A DNA stretch of 64,000 bases from Deinococcus phoenicis (lineage in GTDB: Bacteria > Deinococcota > Deinococci > Deinococcales > Deinococcaceae), in NCBI RefSeq assembly GCF_000599865.1, contig NZ_JHAC01000033.1, positions 108,421 to 172,420 of the forward strand. The letters run 5' to 3'. Numbering within the stretch: the first letter of the stretch is position 1; every line of letters starts with the position of its first letter. The notes beneath the pieces were generated by a model. It searched no databases and was not told the DNA's origin. It saw nothing but the letters and a program-made list of their open reading frames with translations. This document shows positions 16,612-38,525 of the stretch, one piece after another. The position numbers were made by a program, and so were the translations under genes.

Positions 16612-17403
16612 ATGTCGGGCTTCGGGCTGGTGCTGGGGGGCGGGGGCGCGCGCGGGCTGGCGCATATCGGGGTCTGGCACGTGCTGGAGCAGGCCGGGCT
16701 GCGCCCGCAGGTGCTGGCGGGCACCAGCATGGGCGGGCTGGTGGCGGCGTTCATCGCGGCGGGGGTCGGCGCGGGCGAACTGCGGCGCGTGTCGGAAACG
16801 GTGTCGTGGCGGCGGCTGCTGGACTGGCGACCCGGCACCGGGCTGCTGCGGGCCAGCGCCTTCGAGGCGTGGCTGGCCGACCACCTTCCCCCCACCTTCG
16901 AGGAACTGGGGACGCCGCTGGCGGTCACGGCGACCGATCTGCTGACCGGGCGGCAGGTGTACCTGTCGGGCGGCAACCTGTATGCGGCGCTGCGGGCCAC
17001 GATCGCCTACCCGGGCGCGATCGACCCGGTGCCGCAGGGCGACATGCTCCTGGCGGACGGCGGCATTCTGAACCAGGTACCGGTGGACGCCGCGCTGTTT
17101 CTGGGGGTGCGCAAGGTGGTCGCGGTGGACGTGACGGTGCCTGGCCCGCTGGAGTTACAGGGGCGGCGGCCGTGGCGTAGCGGGGGCCACCTGGGGACCG
17201 TGCAGGCCCTGCGCCGGGCGGTGGACATCATGCAGGCCCAGCTCACGGACGCGCGGCTGAGCCTCTACCGCCCGGACGTGCTGCTCAGGCCGGAGTTGGC
17301 GGGGGTAGACCTCCAGAGCTTCCGGCGCGGCGGGCAGGCGATCCAGGCGGGCGAGGCGGCGGCGCTGGCGGAGCTGCCCCGGCTGCACGCGCTGGTCCCC
17401 TGA
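16612..17403 (+). CDS. Patatin-like phospholipase family protein
   Basis: This 263-residue hydrolase begins [20 protein letters not shown], the oxyanion-loop motif GGGGxRG. The nucleophile elbow is GTSMGG near residues 39-44 and the second dyad residue is in [12 protein letters not shown]. It resembles RssA-type bacterial patatins that hydrolyse lipid esters. There is no signal peptide. Frames open much further upstream, but the leaderless promoter and the motif at the extreme N-terminus fix the start at 16612. The stop codon TGA is itself the first three bases of an intergenic repeat. Confidence 0.92.
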   Translation: MSGFGLVLGGGGARGLAHIGVWHVLEQAGLRPQVLAGTSMGGLVAAFIAAGVGAGELRRVSETVSWRRLLDWRPGTGLLRASAFEAWLADHLPPTFEELGTPLAVTATDLLTGRQVYLSGGNLYAALRATIAYPGAIDPVPQGDMLLADGGILNQVPVDAALFLGVRKVVAVDVTVPGPLELQGRRPWRSGGHLGTVQALRRAVDIMQAQLTDARLSLYRPDVLLRPELAGVDLQSFRRGGQAIQAGEAAALAELPRLHALVP

Positions 17404-17540
17404 TACGAATTCCGGTTGAACAGTGACAAAAACTGTTCAACCCGAGCGGAGCGAGCCGGAAAGAAACGGTTGCCGGGAAAGGAGTTATCGAAGCGGCGCT
17501 TTCCCGATTTGATAACGGATTGGACGGAAACCGTATGAGG
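17401..17540 (+). repeat. Dispersed intergenic repeat, copy 2
   Basis: It begins TGATACGAA, contains the hairpin GGTTGAACAG / CTGTTCAACC around TGACAAAAA, then the core CGAGCGGAGCGAG followed by GAAAGAAAC, and ends CCGTATGAGG. Start, core and end modules are all shared with the copy at 51487. Confidence 0.65.
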
Positions 17541-17569
17541 CACCCCGGCGGGGGGACGCACCTCCGGCC

Positions 17570-17602
<33 letters not shown>

Positions 17603-17605
17603 TGC

Positions 17606-18385
<780 letters not shown>

Positions 18386-18432
18386 GGCCCCGGGGCGCGA
18401 GCACCGGGCGGTGAGGGCAAAGGACAAACAAG

Positions 18433-18470
18433 AGGGAGCTGAGGCGGTTCGCTTCAGCTCCCTTTTCTGG
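18433..18470 (+). terminator. Terminator after lepB
   Basis: GGGAGCTGAGGC (18434-18445) pairs with GCTTCAGCTCCC (18451-18462), followed by TTTTCTGG. Confidence 0.88.
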
Positions 18471-18490
18471 TCCCTTTTGTGGCGCACGGC

Positions 18491-18811
<321 letters not shown>

Positions 18812-18818
18812 GCCGGGG

Positions 18819-19034
<216 letters not shown>

Positions 19035-19042
19035 GCCTGCCA

Positions 19043-19567
19043 TTATGCGCGTCCTTCGGCCTGGGTGCCCGCCCCTCTGCCGGGACCGAGGCGCTCGCCG
19101 GGCGCGGTTTCGGCGCGGGTGCCGAGGTGACACACCGCGTATCGCCCGGTCAGGTGGGCTTCCTCGGCGTGGGCGGCGGCCTCCAACGCGGGCGTGACCG
19201 GAACATGCACCTCGTAGACGGCGCTGTCGTAGGCGCTCTTGACGGCCGCGTGCAGCAGGCCCGCCGCCGTGCCCTCCGGCGCGTCCGGCGCGAGAATCAC
19301 CGTGCGAACGAGGACGATGGGCCGGTCGCCCTGCCAGACGTGCTGCGCCAGGATCAGGCCCCGCAGCTCTCCCGCCTCGTCCTGCGCGGCGAAGGAATGT
19401 TCGCTGCGCTCGTAGAACTTCAGGGCCGGGAGGCTGGTGCCCAGGCGACCCTCGCGCTCGCGGGCGGGCAGCGTGTCGAAGGTGGGGTCGGCCTGGCGCT
19501 GCGCGGCGAGGTCCAGGGCCTGCAAGGGGGCGTAATCGGGTTCGGCAAAGGTGCGGTACCGCAGCAT
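19043..19567 (-). CDS. GNAT-like acetyltransferase (DUF1999-type)
   Basis: This 174-residue protein starts [22 protein letters not shown], a typical GNAT N-terminus, with [22 protein letters not shown] and [30 protein letters not shown] as the acetyl-CoA-side strand and helix. It resembles a family (DUF1999) described from Thermus and Deinococcus. The usual R/QxxGxG/A signature is weak, so activity is uncertain. A TAGGCT box overlapping the rbsK stop lies 6 bases before its ATG, suggesting an internal leaderless promoter. Confidence 0.7.
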   Translation of the reverse strand: MLRYRTFAEPDYAPLQALDLAAQRQADPTFDTLPAREREGRLGTSLPALKFYERSEHSFAAQDEAGELRGLILAQHVWQGDRPIVLVRTVILAPDAPEGTAAGLLHAAVKSAYDSAVYEVHVPVTPALEAAAHAEEAHLTGRYAVCHLGTRAETAPGERLGPGRGAGTQAEGRA

Positions 19568-19573
19568 GGGGGC

Positions 19574-19579
19574 AGCCTA
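19574..19579 (-). promoter_or_regulatory. -10 hexamer TAGGCT inside the rbsK stop region
   Basis: It lies 6 bases before the ATG at 19567 and its first three bases are the rbsK stop TAG. Confidence 0.5.
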
Positions 19580-20476
19580 GCGCGCGAGGGCGGCGGCCAG
19601 CTCCTCCCGGGACGGCATGGCGTCCTGCGCGCCGGGCCGGGTGCAGGCGAGGGCGGCGGCGACACCGGCGGCGTGCAGTGCGTCAGGCAGTGGGTGGCCC
19701 TGGGCGAGCCAGGCCGTCAGCACACCGCAGAAGGTGTCGCCCGCGCCGGTCGTGTCCACCGGGGTGACCGGGAAGGCGGGGAGGCGGTACGCGCTGTCCC
19801 CGGTCACGGTCAGGCTGCCTTGCGCGCCCAGGGTGACGGTCACGGCCTGGGGGCCACCGGCGAGGAGGTCGCGGGCCTGCCCTGCCACGTCCTCTCCCCC
19901 GCTGGCAAATGCGCTGGCAAACGCCGCGAGTTCGTGTTCGTTCACGAGCAGGTGATGCGTGTGCGCGAGCAGGTCCGGGTCGGGCGTGCGTGCGGGGGCG
20001 GCGTTGTGCAGCACGGTCAGTCCGGCGGCGTGGGCACGCCGGGCCGCCTCGCGGGTGACTTCGGGGGAGAGTTCGCCTTGCAGCAGCAGGTGGGTGAAGC
20101 CTCGCAGATCGGCGGGCAGGTGCGCCGGCGTGACGCGGGCGTTCGCGCCGCTGGCGACCGTGATGGCGTTCTCGCCGCTCGCCGCCACCGTGATCAGGGC
20201 GAGGCCGGTGGGCGCGTCCAGATGATGCAGCCCGCTGAGGTCCACCCCGGCGCGGGTGAGGCCGGAGAGGGCGGGTTCACGGAAGGGGTCGCGCCCGACT
20301 GCGCCGCACAGCGCCACGCTTGCCCCAGCCCGCGCCGCAGCCACCGCCTGATTGGCCCCCTTGCCGCCGGGAGAAACGCGGGCGTCCTCCCCCAGCACCG
20401 TCTCGCCCGGCGCGGGGATGCTGGGGGCGCGGACGGTCAGGTCGGCGTTGACGCTGCCGACCACCAGCACCGTCAT
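19577..20476 (-). CDS. rbsK: Ribokinase (PfkB family)
   Basis: This 299-residue protein begins [20 protein letters not shown]. It has the two PfkB signatures: [20 protein letters not shown] and the C-terminal [17 protein letters not shown], whose GAGD aspartate is the catalytic base. NEHELAAF is also typical. It phosphorylates ribose to ribose 5-phosphate. No ribose transporter or repressor lies beside it. It follows the nucleoside deaminase gene by 24 bases, which fits nucleoside/ribose salvage. Confidence 0.92.
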   Translation of the reverse strand: MTVLVVGSVNADLTVRAPSIPAPGETVLGEDARVSPGGKGANQAVAAARAGASVALCGAVGRDPFREPALSGLTRAGVDLSGLHHLDAPTGLALITVAASGENAITVASGANARVTPAHLPADLRGFTHLLLQGELSPEVTREAARRAHAAGLTVLHNAAPARTPDPDLLAHTHHLLVNEHELAAFASAFASGGEDVAGQARDLLAGGPQAVTVTLGAQGSLTVTGDSAYRLPAFPVTPVDTTGAGDTFCGVLTAWLAQGHPLPDALHAAGVAAALACTRPGAQDAMPSREELAAALAR

Positions 20477-20500
20477 GCCCGCACCGTCACGCCTGTACCG

Positions 20501-21049
<549 letters not shown>

Positions 21050-21054
21050 GGGGC

Positions 21055-21060
21055 AGTCTG
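21055..21060 (-). promoter_or_regulatory. -10-like hexamer CAGACT upstream of the deaminase gene
   Basis: It lies 5 bases before the ATG at 21049. The same CAGACT occurs before the starts at 27305 and 53428. Confidence 0.35.
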
Positions 21061-21075
21061 GCACGACCGGCCCCC

Positions 21076-21121
<46 letters not shown>

Positions 21122-21178
21122 GTGGGTCCCCTTCCCGCTGGCCCTGAGGGCGCGGGCGGCAGGGGGGCGAGGAGTGTG

Positions 21179-22885
<1,707 letters not shown>

Positions 22886-22984
22886 AGCCTGCGCCCTCCC
22901 TCCCCCCCTGCCTCCCCCACCGGCGGCGGGGGCTTCTCATGGCCTTCCCAGCAGAGTGGGGTGCCGCCTGTGCGGGGGCTGCAC

Positions 22985-22990
22985 TATCAT
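22985..22990 (+). promoter_or_regulatory. -10 hexamer TATCAT of leaderless promoter
   Basis: It lies 7 bases before the ATG at 22998, which favours that start over an ATG at 22989 inside the hexamer. Confidence 0.5.
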
Positions 22991-22997
22991 GGCGCTT

Positions 22998-23375
<378 letters not shown>

Positions 23376-23409
23376 ACGGCCGCATCTGCACCATGAAGGG
23401 GGACCCCAA

Positions 23410-25761
<2,352 letters not shown>

Positions 25762-25801
25762 GCCTCACCCGCCTTTCTCCAAGGCCAGCTTCCAGAGTCA
25801 G

Positions 25802-25826
25802 CCCCCGCAGCACGGCGGGGGTTTTC
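25802..25826 (+). terminator. Terminator after the PBP gene
   Basis: CCCCCGC (25802-25808) pairs with GCGGGGG (25815-25821), followed by TTTTCT. Confidence 0.85.
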
Positions 25827-25901
25827 TCTGCCCAGGCCGGCCGCGCGCTTCTCACGGCGCGGTCACACACGGGGCGGGGCGCGGCAGGCATGATGCGGGC
25901 C

Positions 25902-26294
25902 ATGAAACGTGCGCCCCTGCTGACGCTGCTGCTGGCCCTGGGCACCCCCGCCGCCGACGCGCGCGTGCGCCTGGGCGACCTGCTGCCCGCCCATCCCTGG
26001 TCGGCCCCCGACCGCGAGGTGATCGTGGTGTACTCGCACGATTGCGGCGATCTGGGGGACCTGTGGGGCGCGGTGCTGGCCGCCGGCCTCCCCGTGCGCG
26101 CCGTGAATGCCGAGGACGTGCCCGCCCCCGCCCCCAGAGGCGTGAACGTCTGGCGCGGCCCGGAGGCCACCTCCTTTGCCCGCGCGCTGCGGGTGGGCGC
26201 GTACCCGACCGTGCTGCTGGTGCAGGGAGGCCGGGTGCTGAACGCCTGGGAGGGAACCTTCAAGGGCGATCTGGGGCTGGCGGGCACGTCCTGA
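25902..26294 (+). CDS. Secreted thioredoxin-fold-like protein with a single active-site-position cysteine
   Basis: This 130-residue protein has a signal peptide (KRAPLLTLLLALGTPAADAR). The mature part has thioredoxin-like elements: a strand VIVVYSHDC where a CxxC motif would start, a helix LWGAVLAAGLPVRAV, and the cis-proline loop VGAYPTVLLVQGGRVL. Only one cysteine is present (HDCGDLGDL), so it cannot be a normal disulfide oxidoreductase. The function is unknown. ATGs at 25890 and 25893 are in frame; 25902 gives the best signal peptide. Confidence 0.65.
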   Translation: MKRAPLLTLLLALGTPAADARVRLGDLLPAHPWSAPDREVIVVYSHDCGDLGDLWGAVLAAGLPVRAVNAEDVPAPAPRGVNVWRGPEATSFARALRVGAYPTVLLVQGGRVLNAWEGTFKGDLGLAGTS

Positions 26295-26391
26295 GACGCG
26301 CGCCGATGGAATCGTTGACGGCGTGATTCTCTCCGAGAGGGAGGAGCAGCGTCCTCAGGGGCGTCTGTGCGCGACGACACGAGAAGGAGAA

Positions 26392-26408
26392 CAGACGGGT
26401 TCCGTCTG
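26392..26408 (-). terminator. Weak hairpin downstream of the TagA-type gene
   Basis: CAGACGG and CCGTCTG form a 7-base stem with a 3-base loop; on the minus strand TTCTCCTTCTC follows. Confidence 0.4.
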
Positions 26409-26452
26409 AGGCGTCCCCGGCGCATCCGGCCGCCGCTGGCCCGTTCCTGACG

Positions 26453-27237
<785 letters not shown>

Positions 27238-27291
27238 GGGGTGCCGGGGCCGGTTCCCCCTGCTGCGGCGGCCCCCACGGGGCCGATATGG

Positions 27292-27297
27292 CAGACT
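27292..27297 (+). promoter_or_regulatory. -10-like hexamer CAGACT upstream of the crp-like gene
   Basis: It lies 7 bases before the ATG at 27305. Confidence 0.35.
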
Positions 27298-27304
27298 GTC
27301 TCCC

Positions 27305-27979
<675 letters not shown>

Positions 27980-28025
27980 TCCCCGCCCCGGGGTCCCGAA
28001 TCTCCGGAAGTGCCCGTGGGCGCTG

Positions 28026-28031
28026 TAGAAT
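28026..28031 (+). promoter_or_regulatory. -10 hexamer TAGAAT upstream of bshC
   Basis: It gives a leader of about 55 bases ending in the AAGGTGG ribosome site before the TTG start. Confidence 0.5.
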
Positions 28032-28091
28032 GTAAAGCAGATTGGAGGGTGGGCGGGGGCCGACTCCGCCTCCCCGAACGAAGGTGGCACC

Positions 28092-29648
<1,557 letters not shown>

Positions 29649-29677
29649 CGGAAAGCGGCCAGCTTCCAGCAGTCAGC

Positions 29678-30379
29678 TCAGGGCACAGGTTCGGTCGCGC
29701 TTTCGCCATACGTCAGGCTCTCCAGCACGCAGAGGGCCAGAGCTTCCAGGGCGGCCTGACGTTCGGTGGGCGTGGGGGCGTTCAGGGCAGCGTGGAGGTG
29801 GTGAGCGGCTGACGGGTCCTTGCCCGTCAGGTCGGCCAGCCAGGAGCGGGGCTTGACCTCCCACCAGCCGCGCGTGGCATACAGGGCGCGGACCAGGCGG
29901 TCGGCGGCGTTCGCCACGTGAAAGGCGTGCAGGGGGCCAGCCTGGGTGCTGCGGGCCTCCACCACCTCATCCACCAATATGTGTTGCTGAAAGGGCGTCA
30001 AGGGCCGGGACTTGGGGCCAGCCGCGAGGAGGGCGCGGGCTTCCTCTCCCAGGTCGGCGAGGTCGGGGTGGTCCATCAGCACGCGACCCTGCGCAAACAT
30101 GGCGACCGAGGCGTGGTCCGGCTCCGCGAACATCGCCCGCACCTTCCGGGGCGGGTTGTGAAAGACCTCCACGGGCACGCCCTCCACCACGAGGCTGCTG
30201 CGCCAGCGGTGGCTCCCCGTCACCAGGGCATGAAAATCCAGGTCGCTGTGTTCGTCTGCCTCGCTCCTGGCGGCGCTGCCGCACCACAGAACTGCATAGA
30301 CGCCGGGTGTGGCGACGACGCGGGCGAGGGCGGCGGGCAGGGCGGCTTCCAGTCGGGTCTGCGCAGCGGCGTCGGGCAT
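29678..30379 (-). CDS. Nucleotidyltransferase-domain protein
   Basis: This 233-residue protein has a minimal nucleotidyltransferase motif WCGSAARSEADEHSDLDFHAL (GS-x-D-x-D) near residues 33-53, followed by a strand with VEVFHNPPRKVRA. The second half is helical (LLAAGPKSRPLTPFQQHILVDEVVEA, FHVANAADRLVRALYATRG). It resembles the aminoglycoside-nucleotidyltransferase-like proteins found scattered in bacteria; the substrate is unknown. A TACCCT box lies 5 bases before the ATG. Confidence 0.8.
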   Translation of the reverse strand: MPDAAAQTRLEAALPAALARVVATPGVYAVLWCGSAARSEADEHSDLDFHALVTGSHRWRSSLVVEGVPVEVFHNPPRKVRAMFAEPDHASVAMFAQGRVLMDHPDLADLGEEARALLAAGPKSRPLTPFQQHILVDEVVEARSTQAGPLHAFHVANAADRLVRALYATRGWWEVKPRSWLADLTGKDPSAAHHLHAALNAPTPTERQAALEALALCVLESLTYGESATEPVP

Positions 30380-30384
30380 GGGGC

Positions 30385-30390
30385 AGGGTA
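30385..30390 (-). promoter_or_regulatory. -10 hexamer TACCCT of leaderless promoter
   Basis: It lies 5 bases before the ATG at 30379. Confidence 0.45.
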
Positions 30391-30426
30391 GGCGAAGGCG
30401 TGGCCCCGCGCCATCCGCCCTTTGCC

Positions 30427-30951
30427 TTACGCCGTCACGTACTCGTTCACCGGCAGCCACTCCACCCGCACGCCCTCCCCGGCCAGCCAGTCAGAGACAC
30501 TGAAGCGGGCGCGGGTCAGGCCCGAGAGGACGTGGTGGGCGGTGGCGACGGCGTGGTGCAGCTCGGGGGTGGAGATGAACCCCGCGTCATGGGCCGCGAG
30601 CAGCTCGCCCGTGTCCACGATCTCGGCGGCGATCCCCTCATGGACCAGGAGGTCGAGGTAGTGGTCACGCACGGTCCAGCAACTGCCCTCACACGTGATG
30701 GTGGCGACATCGATGTAGTAATCGTGTTCGCGGGGACCGTGGAAGTCGTAACGGCACACGACGACGTTCAGGGTGGGCAGCAGGTGCGCCTGCCAGTGAC
30801 GGATGCGGGGATGCGCCACGAAATCGCGCGCGACGAACAGGCCGTGCCGGTGTTCGCGGTAGAGCTGCACCGGGCGAACCCCGGTGTTCGTGTGGTGCCG
30901 CTGGGCCGCTACGTCGTGACGTTCGGTCTTGACAGGTTCCGCTCCACGCAT
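30427..30951 (-). CDS. DUF402 domain protein
   Basis: This 174-residue protein has the DUF402 (YgaC/FomD-like) core: WQAHLLPTLNVVVCRYDFHG, DYYIDVATITCEGSCWTVRDHYLDLLVHEG and EIVDTGELLAAHDAGFIS, with the conserved acidic residues that bind a divalent metal. Related proteins hydrolyse nucleoside diphosphates or CMP-linked intermediates, so a phosphohydrolase activity is likely but unproven. The N-terminus before residue 20 is charged and variable. A TACGGT box lies 5 bases before the ATG. Confidence 0.8.
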   Translation of the reverse strand: MRGAEPVKTERHDVAAQRHHTNTGVRPVQLYREHRHGLFVARDFVAHPRIRHWQAHLLPTLNVVVCRYDFHGPREHDYYIDVATITCEGSCWTVRDHYLDLLVHEGIAAEIVDTGELLAAHDAGFISTPELHHAVATAHHVLSGLTRARFSVSDWLAGEGVRVEWLPVNEYVTA

Positions 30952-31050
30952 GCACCACCGTACCGGATCAGGCCCCCGGGCAGGCATGAACTTTGTCTCA
31001 AGTCCAGCTTCATGAAGTGCCGGTGGCTGGATACCCCCGGTCCGCCCGCC

Positions 31051-33597
<2,547 letters not shown>

Positions 33598-33605
33598 AAC
33601 GCGCC

Positions 33606-33611
33606 AGTGTA
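33606..33611 (-). promoter_or_regulatory. -10 hexamer TACACT of leaderless promoter
   Basis: It lies 8 bases before the ATG at 33597. Confidence 0.55.
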
Positions 33612-33673
33612 GCCGAAGCGCTCAGGCCGGAGCGTGACTGGGGGAACAGCGACCCGGCGGGCTGGATGCCTGC

Positions 33674-33919
33674 TCAGCTTTTGCTGCCGCTCTGCCCGCT
33701 CTTGCTGCCGCTGCTCTCCTTGCCGCCGTCCTTGCCTCCGCCGCTCTCGCTGCCGTTGCGGCGGCCGTCACCGTTCTTGTCGTCGGCGCTTCCATGGTTG
33801 CTGCCGGGCTTGGGGCTGTGGTCGCGCTCGCCCTCGTTGTACCTGTCCTTGTGCGGCATGCTCCAGGGTGCGCCCCGGCGGCGAGGGGGGGATGAGCGGC
33901 GGGTCAAGCCCAGGCTCAT
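33674..33919 (-). CDS. Small hydrophilic Gly/Ser/Lys-rich protein, probably disordered
   Basis: The frame gives 81 residues from an ATG that overlaps the stop of the rhodanese gene (ATGA), or 61 residues from an internal ATG at 33859. From there the protein is entirely charged and low-complexity (MPHKDRYNEGERDHSPKPG, then GDGRRNGSESGGGKDGG and ending SGSKSGQSGSKS), with no hydrophobic core. The first 20 residues of the long form are Arg/Pro-rich and unlike the rest, so the short form may be the real product. It resembles hydrophilin-like stress proteins in composition only; the function is unknown. Confidence 0.55.
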   Translation of the reverse strand: MSLGLTRRSSPPRRRGAPWSMPHKDRYNEGERDHSPKPGSNHGSADDKNGDGRRNGSESGGGKDGGKESSGSKSGQSGSKS

Positions 33920-34203
33920 GACTCGCCGCCTCCCTCCCGCCGCAGGGCCGGAACGCCGCCGGGATAGGCGCGGGCGTCCAGACCGTCGGCGTGCAGGTAA
34001 CGGGCGGCCAGGCCGGAGCGGACCCCGCGCTCACAGATCACGAGGAGCGGCCCGAGAGCCGCGCTCAGGCCGTGCGTTCCGTCCTCGATGGCGTCCAGCG
34101 TCACGGCGCGCACCGGCAGCGGGGTCAGCCGGGAGAGCGGCTCGGCCCGGCGCAGGTCCTCCGGGCGCAGGTCGATCAGGGTCACGCCGCCGGGCAGAGG
34201 CAT
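33916..34203 (-). CDS. Rhodanese-like domain protein (copy 1)
   Basis: This 95-residue compact rhodanese fold has VTLIDLRPEDLRRAEPLSRL at the start and a catalytic-loop position LLVICERGVRSGLAARYLHADG. The cysteine of the active-site loop (CERGVRS) is present, so sulfur transfer is possible. It is divergent from a second rhodanese with 55 bases between starts. A TACACT box 6 bases before the ATG decides the start at 34203 over a longer frame to 34260. Confidence 0.82.
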   Translation of the reverse strand: MPLPGGVTLIDLRPEDLRRAEPLSRLTPLPVRAVTLDAIEDGTHGLSAALGPLLVICERGVRSGLAARYLHADGLDARAYPGGVPALRREGGGES

Positions 34204-34209
34204 GGCCCA

Positions 34210-34215
34210 AGTGTA
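34210..34215 (-). promoter_or_regulatory. -10 hexamer TACACT of leaderless promoter
   Basis: It lies 6 bases before the ATG at 34203. Confidence 0.6.
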
Positions 34216-34246
34216 CGCCCGCACCATGCCGCCGCGCGCGCCCCTG

Positions 34247-34252
34247 TATGCT
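34247..34252 (+). promoter_or_regulatory. -10 hexamer TATGCT of leaderless promoter
   Basis: It lies 6 bases before the ATG at 34259. Confidence 0.6.
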
Positions 34253-34258
34253 GGCCCC

Positions 34259-34588
34259 ATGAAGGCCGATTCCCTGAAGGACGTGTCCCCTGCCGAGGGC
34301 CGGAAGCTGGTGCAGGCGGGCGCGCTGCTGGTCGACGTGCGCGAGCCGAACGAGTACGAGGAGATTCACGCGCAGGGGGCGATCCTGCTGCCCCTCAGCG
34401 AGTTCGAGGCCCGGTACGCGGAACTCCCCAAAGGCCGCGAACTGGTGATGATCTGCCGCAGTGGTGCCCGCAGCGCCCGCGCCGGGCAGTACCTGCTGGA
34501 CAACGGTTACACGCGGGTGGTCAATCTGGAAGGCGGCACGCTGGCCTGGGCCGACGCGGGCCTGCCGACCGGGGAAGGGCAGAACTGA
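34259..34588 (+). CDS. Rhodanese-like domain protein (copy 2)
   Basis: This 109-residue single-domain rhodanese has LLVDVREPNEYEEIHAQGA, PLSEFEARYAELPKGRELVM and the active-site loop ICRSGARSARAGQYLLDNGY, with the cysteine in the CRSGxR persulfide loop intact. It carries sulfur as a persulfide or detoxifies thiols. The stop overlaps the ATG of the MIP18-type gene (TGATG), which suggests a shared role in iron-sulfur cluster supply. Confidence 0.93.
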   Translation: MKADSLKDVSPAEGRKLVQAGALLVDVREPNEYEEIHAQGAILLPLSEFEARYAELPKGRELVMICRSGARSARAGQYLLDNGYTRVVNLEGGTLAWADAGLPTGEGQN

Positions 34589-34953
34589 TGGACGACACGA
34601 ATGCGAACGCCGCGCCGCAGGCGGAGAATGCGGCGGGCCTGCCCAGCGAGGCGCAGGTGCTCGAAGCCCTGAAGATCGTCAAGGACCCCGAGATTCCCGT
34701 CAACGTGGTGGACCTGGGCCTGATCTACGGCGTGGACATCATGCCCGGCGGCCTGGTGGACATCACCATGACGCTGACCAGCGTGGGCTGCCCGGTGCAG
34801 GACCTGATCCGCGCCGACGCGGAGATGGCGGTGGGGCGGCTCGACGGCGTCAGCGAGGTCAATGTCGAGTTCGTGTGGACGCCGCCCTGGGGACCGGACA
34901 AGATGACGGAAGACGGCAAGCGCCAGATGCGGATGTTCGGCTTCAACGTGTAG
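34588..34953 (+). CDS. Iron-sulfur cluster assembly factor, MIP18/DUF59 family (SufT-like)
   Basis: This 121-residue protein has a short variable N-terminus and then the DUF59 domain: LEALKIVKDPEIPVNVVDLG, LIYGVDI, MTLTSVGCPVQDLIRADAE with the conserved cysteine, and VNVEFVWTPPWGPDKMTE. DUF59 proteins such as SufT and PaaD help insert iron-sulfur clusters into client proteins. It is coupled by a TGATG overlap to the upstream rhodanese. A bidirectional terminator follows. Confidence 0.92.
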   Translation: MDDTNANAAPQAENAAGLPSEAQVLEALKIVKDPEIPVNVVDLGLIYGVDIMPGGLVDITMTLTSVGCPVQDLIRADAEMAVGRLDGVSEVNVEFVWTPPWGPDKMTEDGKRQMRMFGFNV

Positions 34954-34985
34954 ACACCGCCAGCCAAAGCAACAGCCAAAGAAAA

Positions 34986-35015
34986 AAGCCTCTGCTTGTT
35001 GCAGGGGCTTTCTTA
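34986..35015. terminator. Bidirectional terminator between convergent genes
   Basis: AAGCCTCTGC (34986-34995) pairs with GCAGGGGCTT (35001-35010). A T-run follows on the plus strand (TCTT) and a stronger one on the minus strand (TTTTTTC). Confidence 0.85.
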
Positions 35016-35043
35016 TGCTGGCGACGGGACGCTGGCCGCTTCC

Positions 35044-35724
<681 letters not shown>

Positions 35725-35770
35725 GTCTGGTCTTCCTCCTGCCCATATCTTAGCGTCCCCTGCTCAAGTT

Positions 35771-36064
35771 TTATGAGGAAAGACTCTGGCGGAACTGGTC
35801 GGGACGGACCCCCTGCACCCGGAAGGTCAGGGCCGTGCGTTCCTCGTCGGCCACGTCGAGCTTCACGAAGGCGGGCTGCACGGTGAGGTCCAGGCCGTCG
35901 CCTTCCAGATACCCGCGCGCAATGGCGAGGGCCTTGACCGCCTGATTGACCGCCGCCGGCCCGATGGCGTGGACTTCGACCTGCCCCTGCGAACGCAGCA
36001 GGGCGGCGACCGCCCCGGCGACAGAGTTGGGCCGCGATTTGCCGGACACGCGCAGGGTTTCCAC
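35771..36064 (-). CDS. spoVS: Stage V sporulation protein S (SpoVS) homologue
   Basis: This 97-residue protein has the SpoVS/Alba-like pattern: METLRVSGKSRPNSVAGAVA, EVHAIGPAAVNQAVKALAIARG and the C-terminal VADEERTALTFRVQG. In Bacillus SpoVS acts in sporulation, but the family is common in non-sporulating Deinococcus and Thermus, where its role is unknown; the Alba-like fold suggests nucleic-acid binding. It starts at a GTG. A minus-strand TAGATT box is at 36098-36103 and GGAGG lies 11 bases before the start. Confidence 0.93.
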   Translation of the reverse strand: METLRVSGKSRPNSVAGAVAALLRSQGQVEVHAIGPAAVNQAVKALAIARGYLEGDGLDLTVQPAFVKLDVADEERTALTFRVQGVRPDQFRQSLSS

Positions 36065-36097
36065 AGGGGGTACGACCTCCAGGACGTTAATGCTTCT

Positions 36098-36103
36098 AAT
36101 CTA
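36098..36103 (-). promoter_or_regulatory. -10 hexamer TAGATT upstream of spoVS
   Basis: It gives a short leader of roughly 26 bases. Confidence 0.5.
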
Positions 36104-36159
36104 CCCTCATCCTGGGGGAAGCGCAACTGCTGGCCAGTCCATCTGGCGGCTGCGGAGGG

Positions 36160-36818
36160 TCATTCGCCGGGAGCGTCCAGCGCCTGCACCCGCACGCCCA
36201 GCAGGTGGGCCAGATCGGGCAGCTGCACCTCTTCCACCGTGACCTCCTGAAGTTCGGGGACCCCGATCCGGATGCCGGAGAGGTCCGAGCTTCTCAGGTC
36301 GGCGCCGGGTAGCCGCGCCCCCCGGAAGTCGGTCTGCCGCAGGGTGCAGTCCCGGAACACCGCCCCGGGCAGTCTGGCTTCCATGAAGGTCGCCTCGGTC
36401 AGGTCGCTGCCCTCCACCCAGAGGGCCTTGGTGTCCACCTTCCAGCCCAGGGCCAGCTGCGCCTGCACGCGCGTCAGGCGCACCTGCTGCAAGAGCGCCT
36501 CCGGCAGCTGCACCCCCAGCAGGCGGCAGTCGGTGAACTGCACCCGCAGCAGGCTGGTGTCGGTCCATCTTGCGCCCGAGAGGTCGCACTGCTCGAAGCG
36601 CACGTCTACAAACCGGACGTGCGACCACACCGCGCCGCTGAGGTTCACCTCCCGGAAGACCGCGCCCTCGAAGGTGACGGCATGGAGTTCGTGCCCGCCC
36701 AGGTCCACGTCCTCCAGCACCACGCTCCGGTAGACGCTCTCGTCCTCCAGCCGCTCGGGAGCCAGAGAGCGCAAGCCGCCGCGGGGGAACTTCGGGGCGG
36801 TGGGCGGCCTGGGGGCGG

Positions 36819-36822
<4 letters not shown>
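36160..36822 (-). CDS. Pentapeptide-repeat protein
   Basis: This 220-residue protein is built of A(D/N)LxX-type pentapeptides: AVFREVNLSGAVWSHVRFVD, VRFEQCDLSGARWTDTSLLR, ATFMEARLPGAVFRDCTLRQ, TDFRGARLPGADLRSSDLSG. These fold as a right-handed quadrilateral beta helix. Some family members mimic DNA and protect gyrase, but nothing here shows the target. The GTG start overlaps the map stop (GTGA), so it is co-translated with methionine aminopeptidase, an odd pairing. Confidence 0.88.
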
Positions 36823-37580
<758 letters not shown>

Positions 37581-37588
37581 AACACTGG

Positions 37589-37594
37589 AGGCTA
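37589..37594 (-). promoter_or_regulatory. -10 hexamer TAGCCT of leaderless map promoter
   Basis: It lies 8 bases before the ATG at 37580. Confidence 0.6.
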
Positions 37595-37647
37595 GCACGC
37601 CTTTTCGGCCCGGCCCCCGCCGCGTGTCACGGTCCGGTCCGGCGCGG

Positions 37648-37653
37648 TACGCT
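37648..37653 (+). promoter_or_regulatory. -10 hexamer TACGCT of leaderless promoter
   Basis: It lies 7 bases before the ATG at 37661. Confidence 0.6.
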
Positions 37654-37660
37654 CCTTGCC

Positions 37661-38512
<852 letters not shown>

Positions 38513-38525
38513 GCGAGGGGTAAGC

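Noticed and set aside
17401..17540. Possible CRISPR-like repeat
   Set aside because: The repeats are dispersed and modular with no regular spacer arrangement; a CRISPR array would show many short identical repeats.
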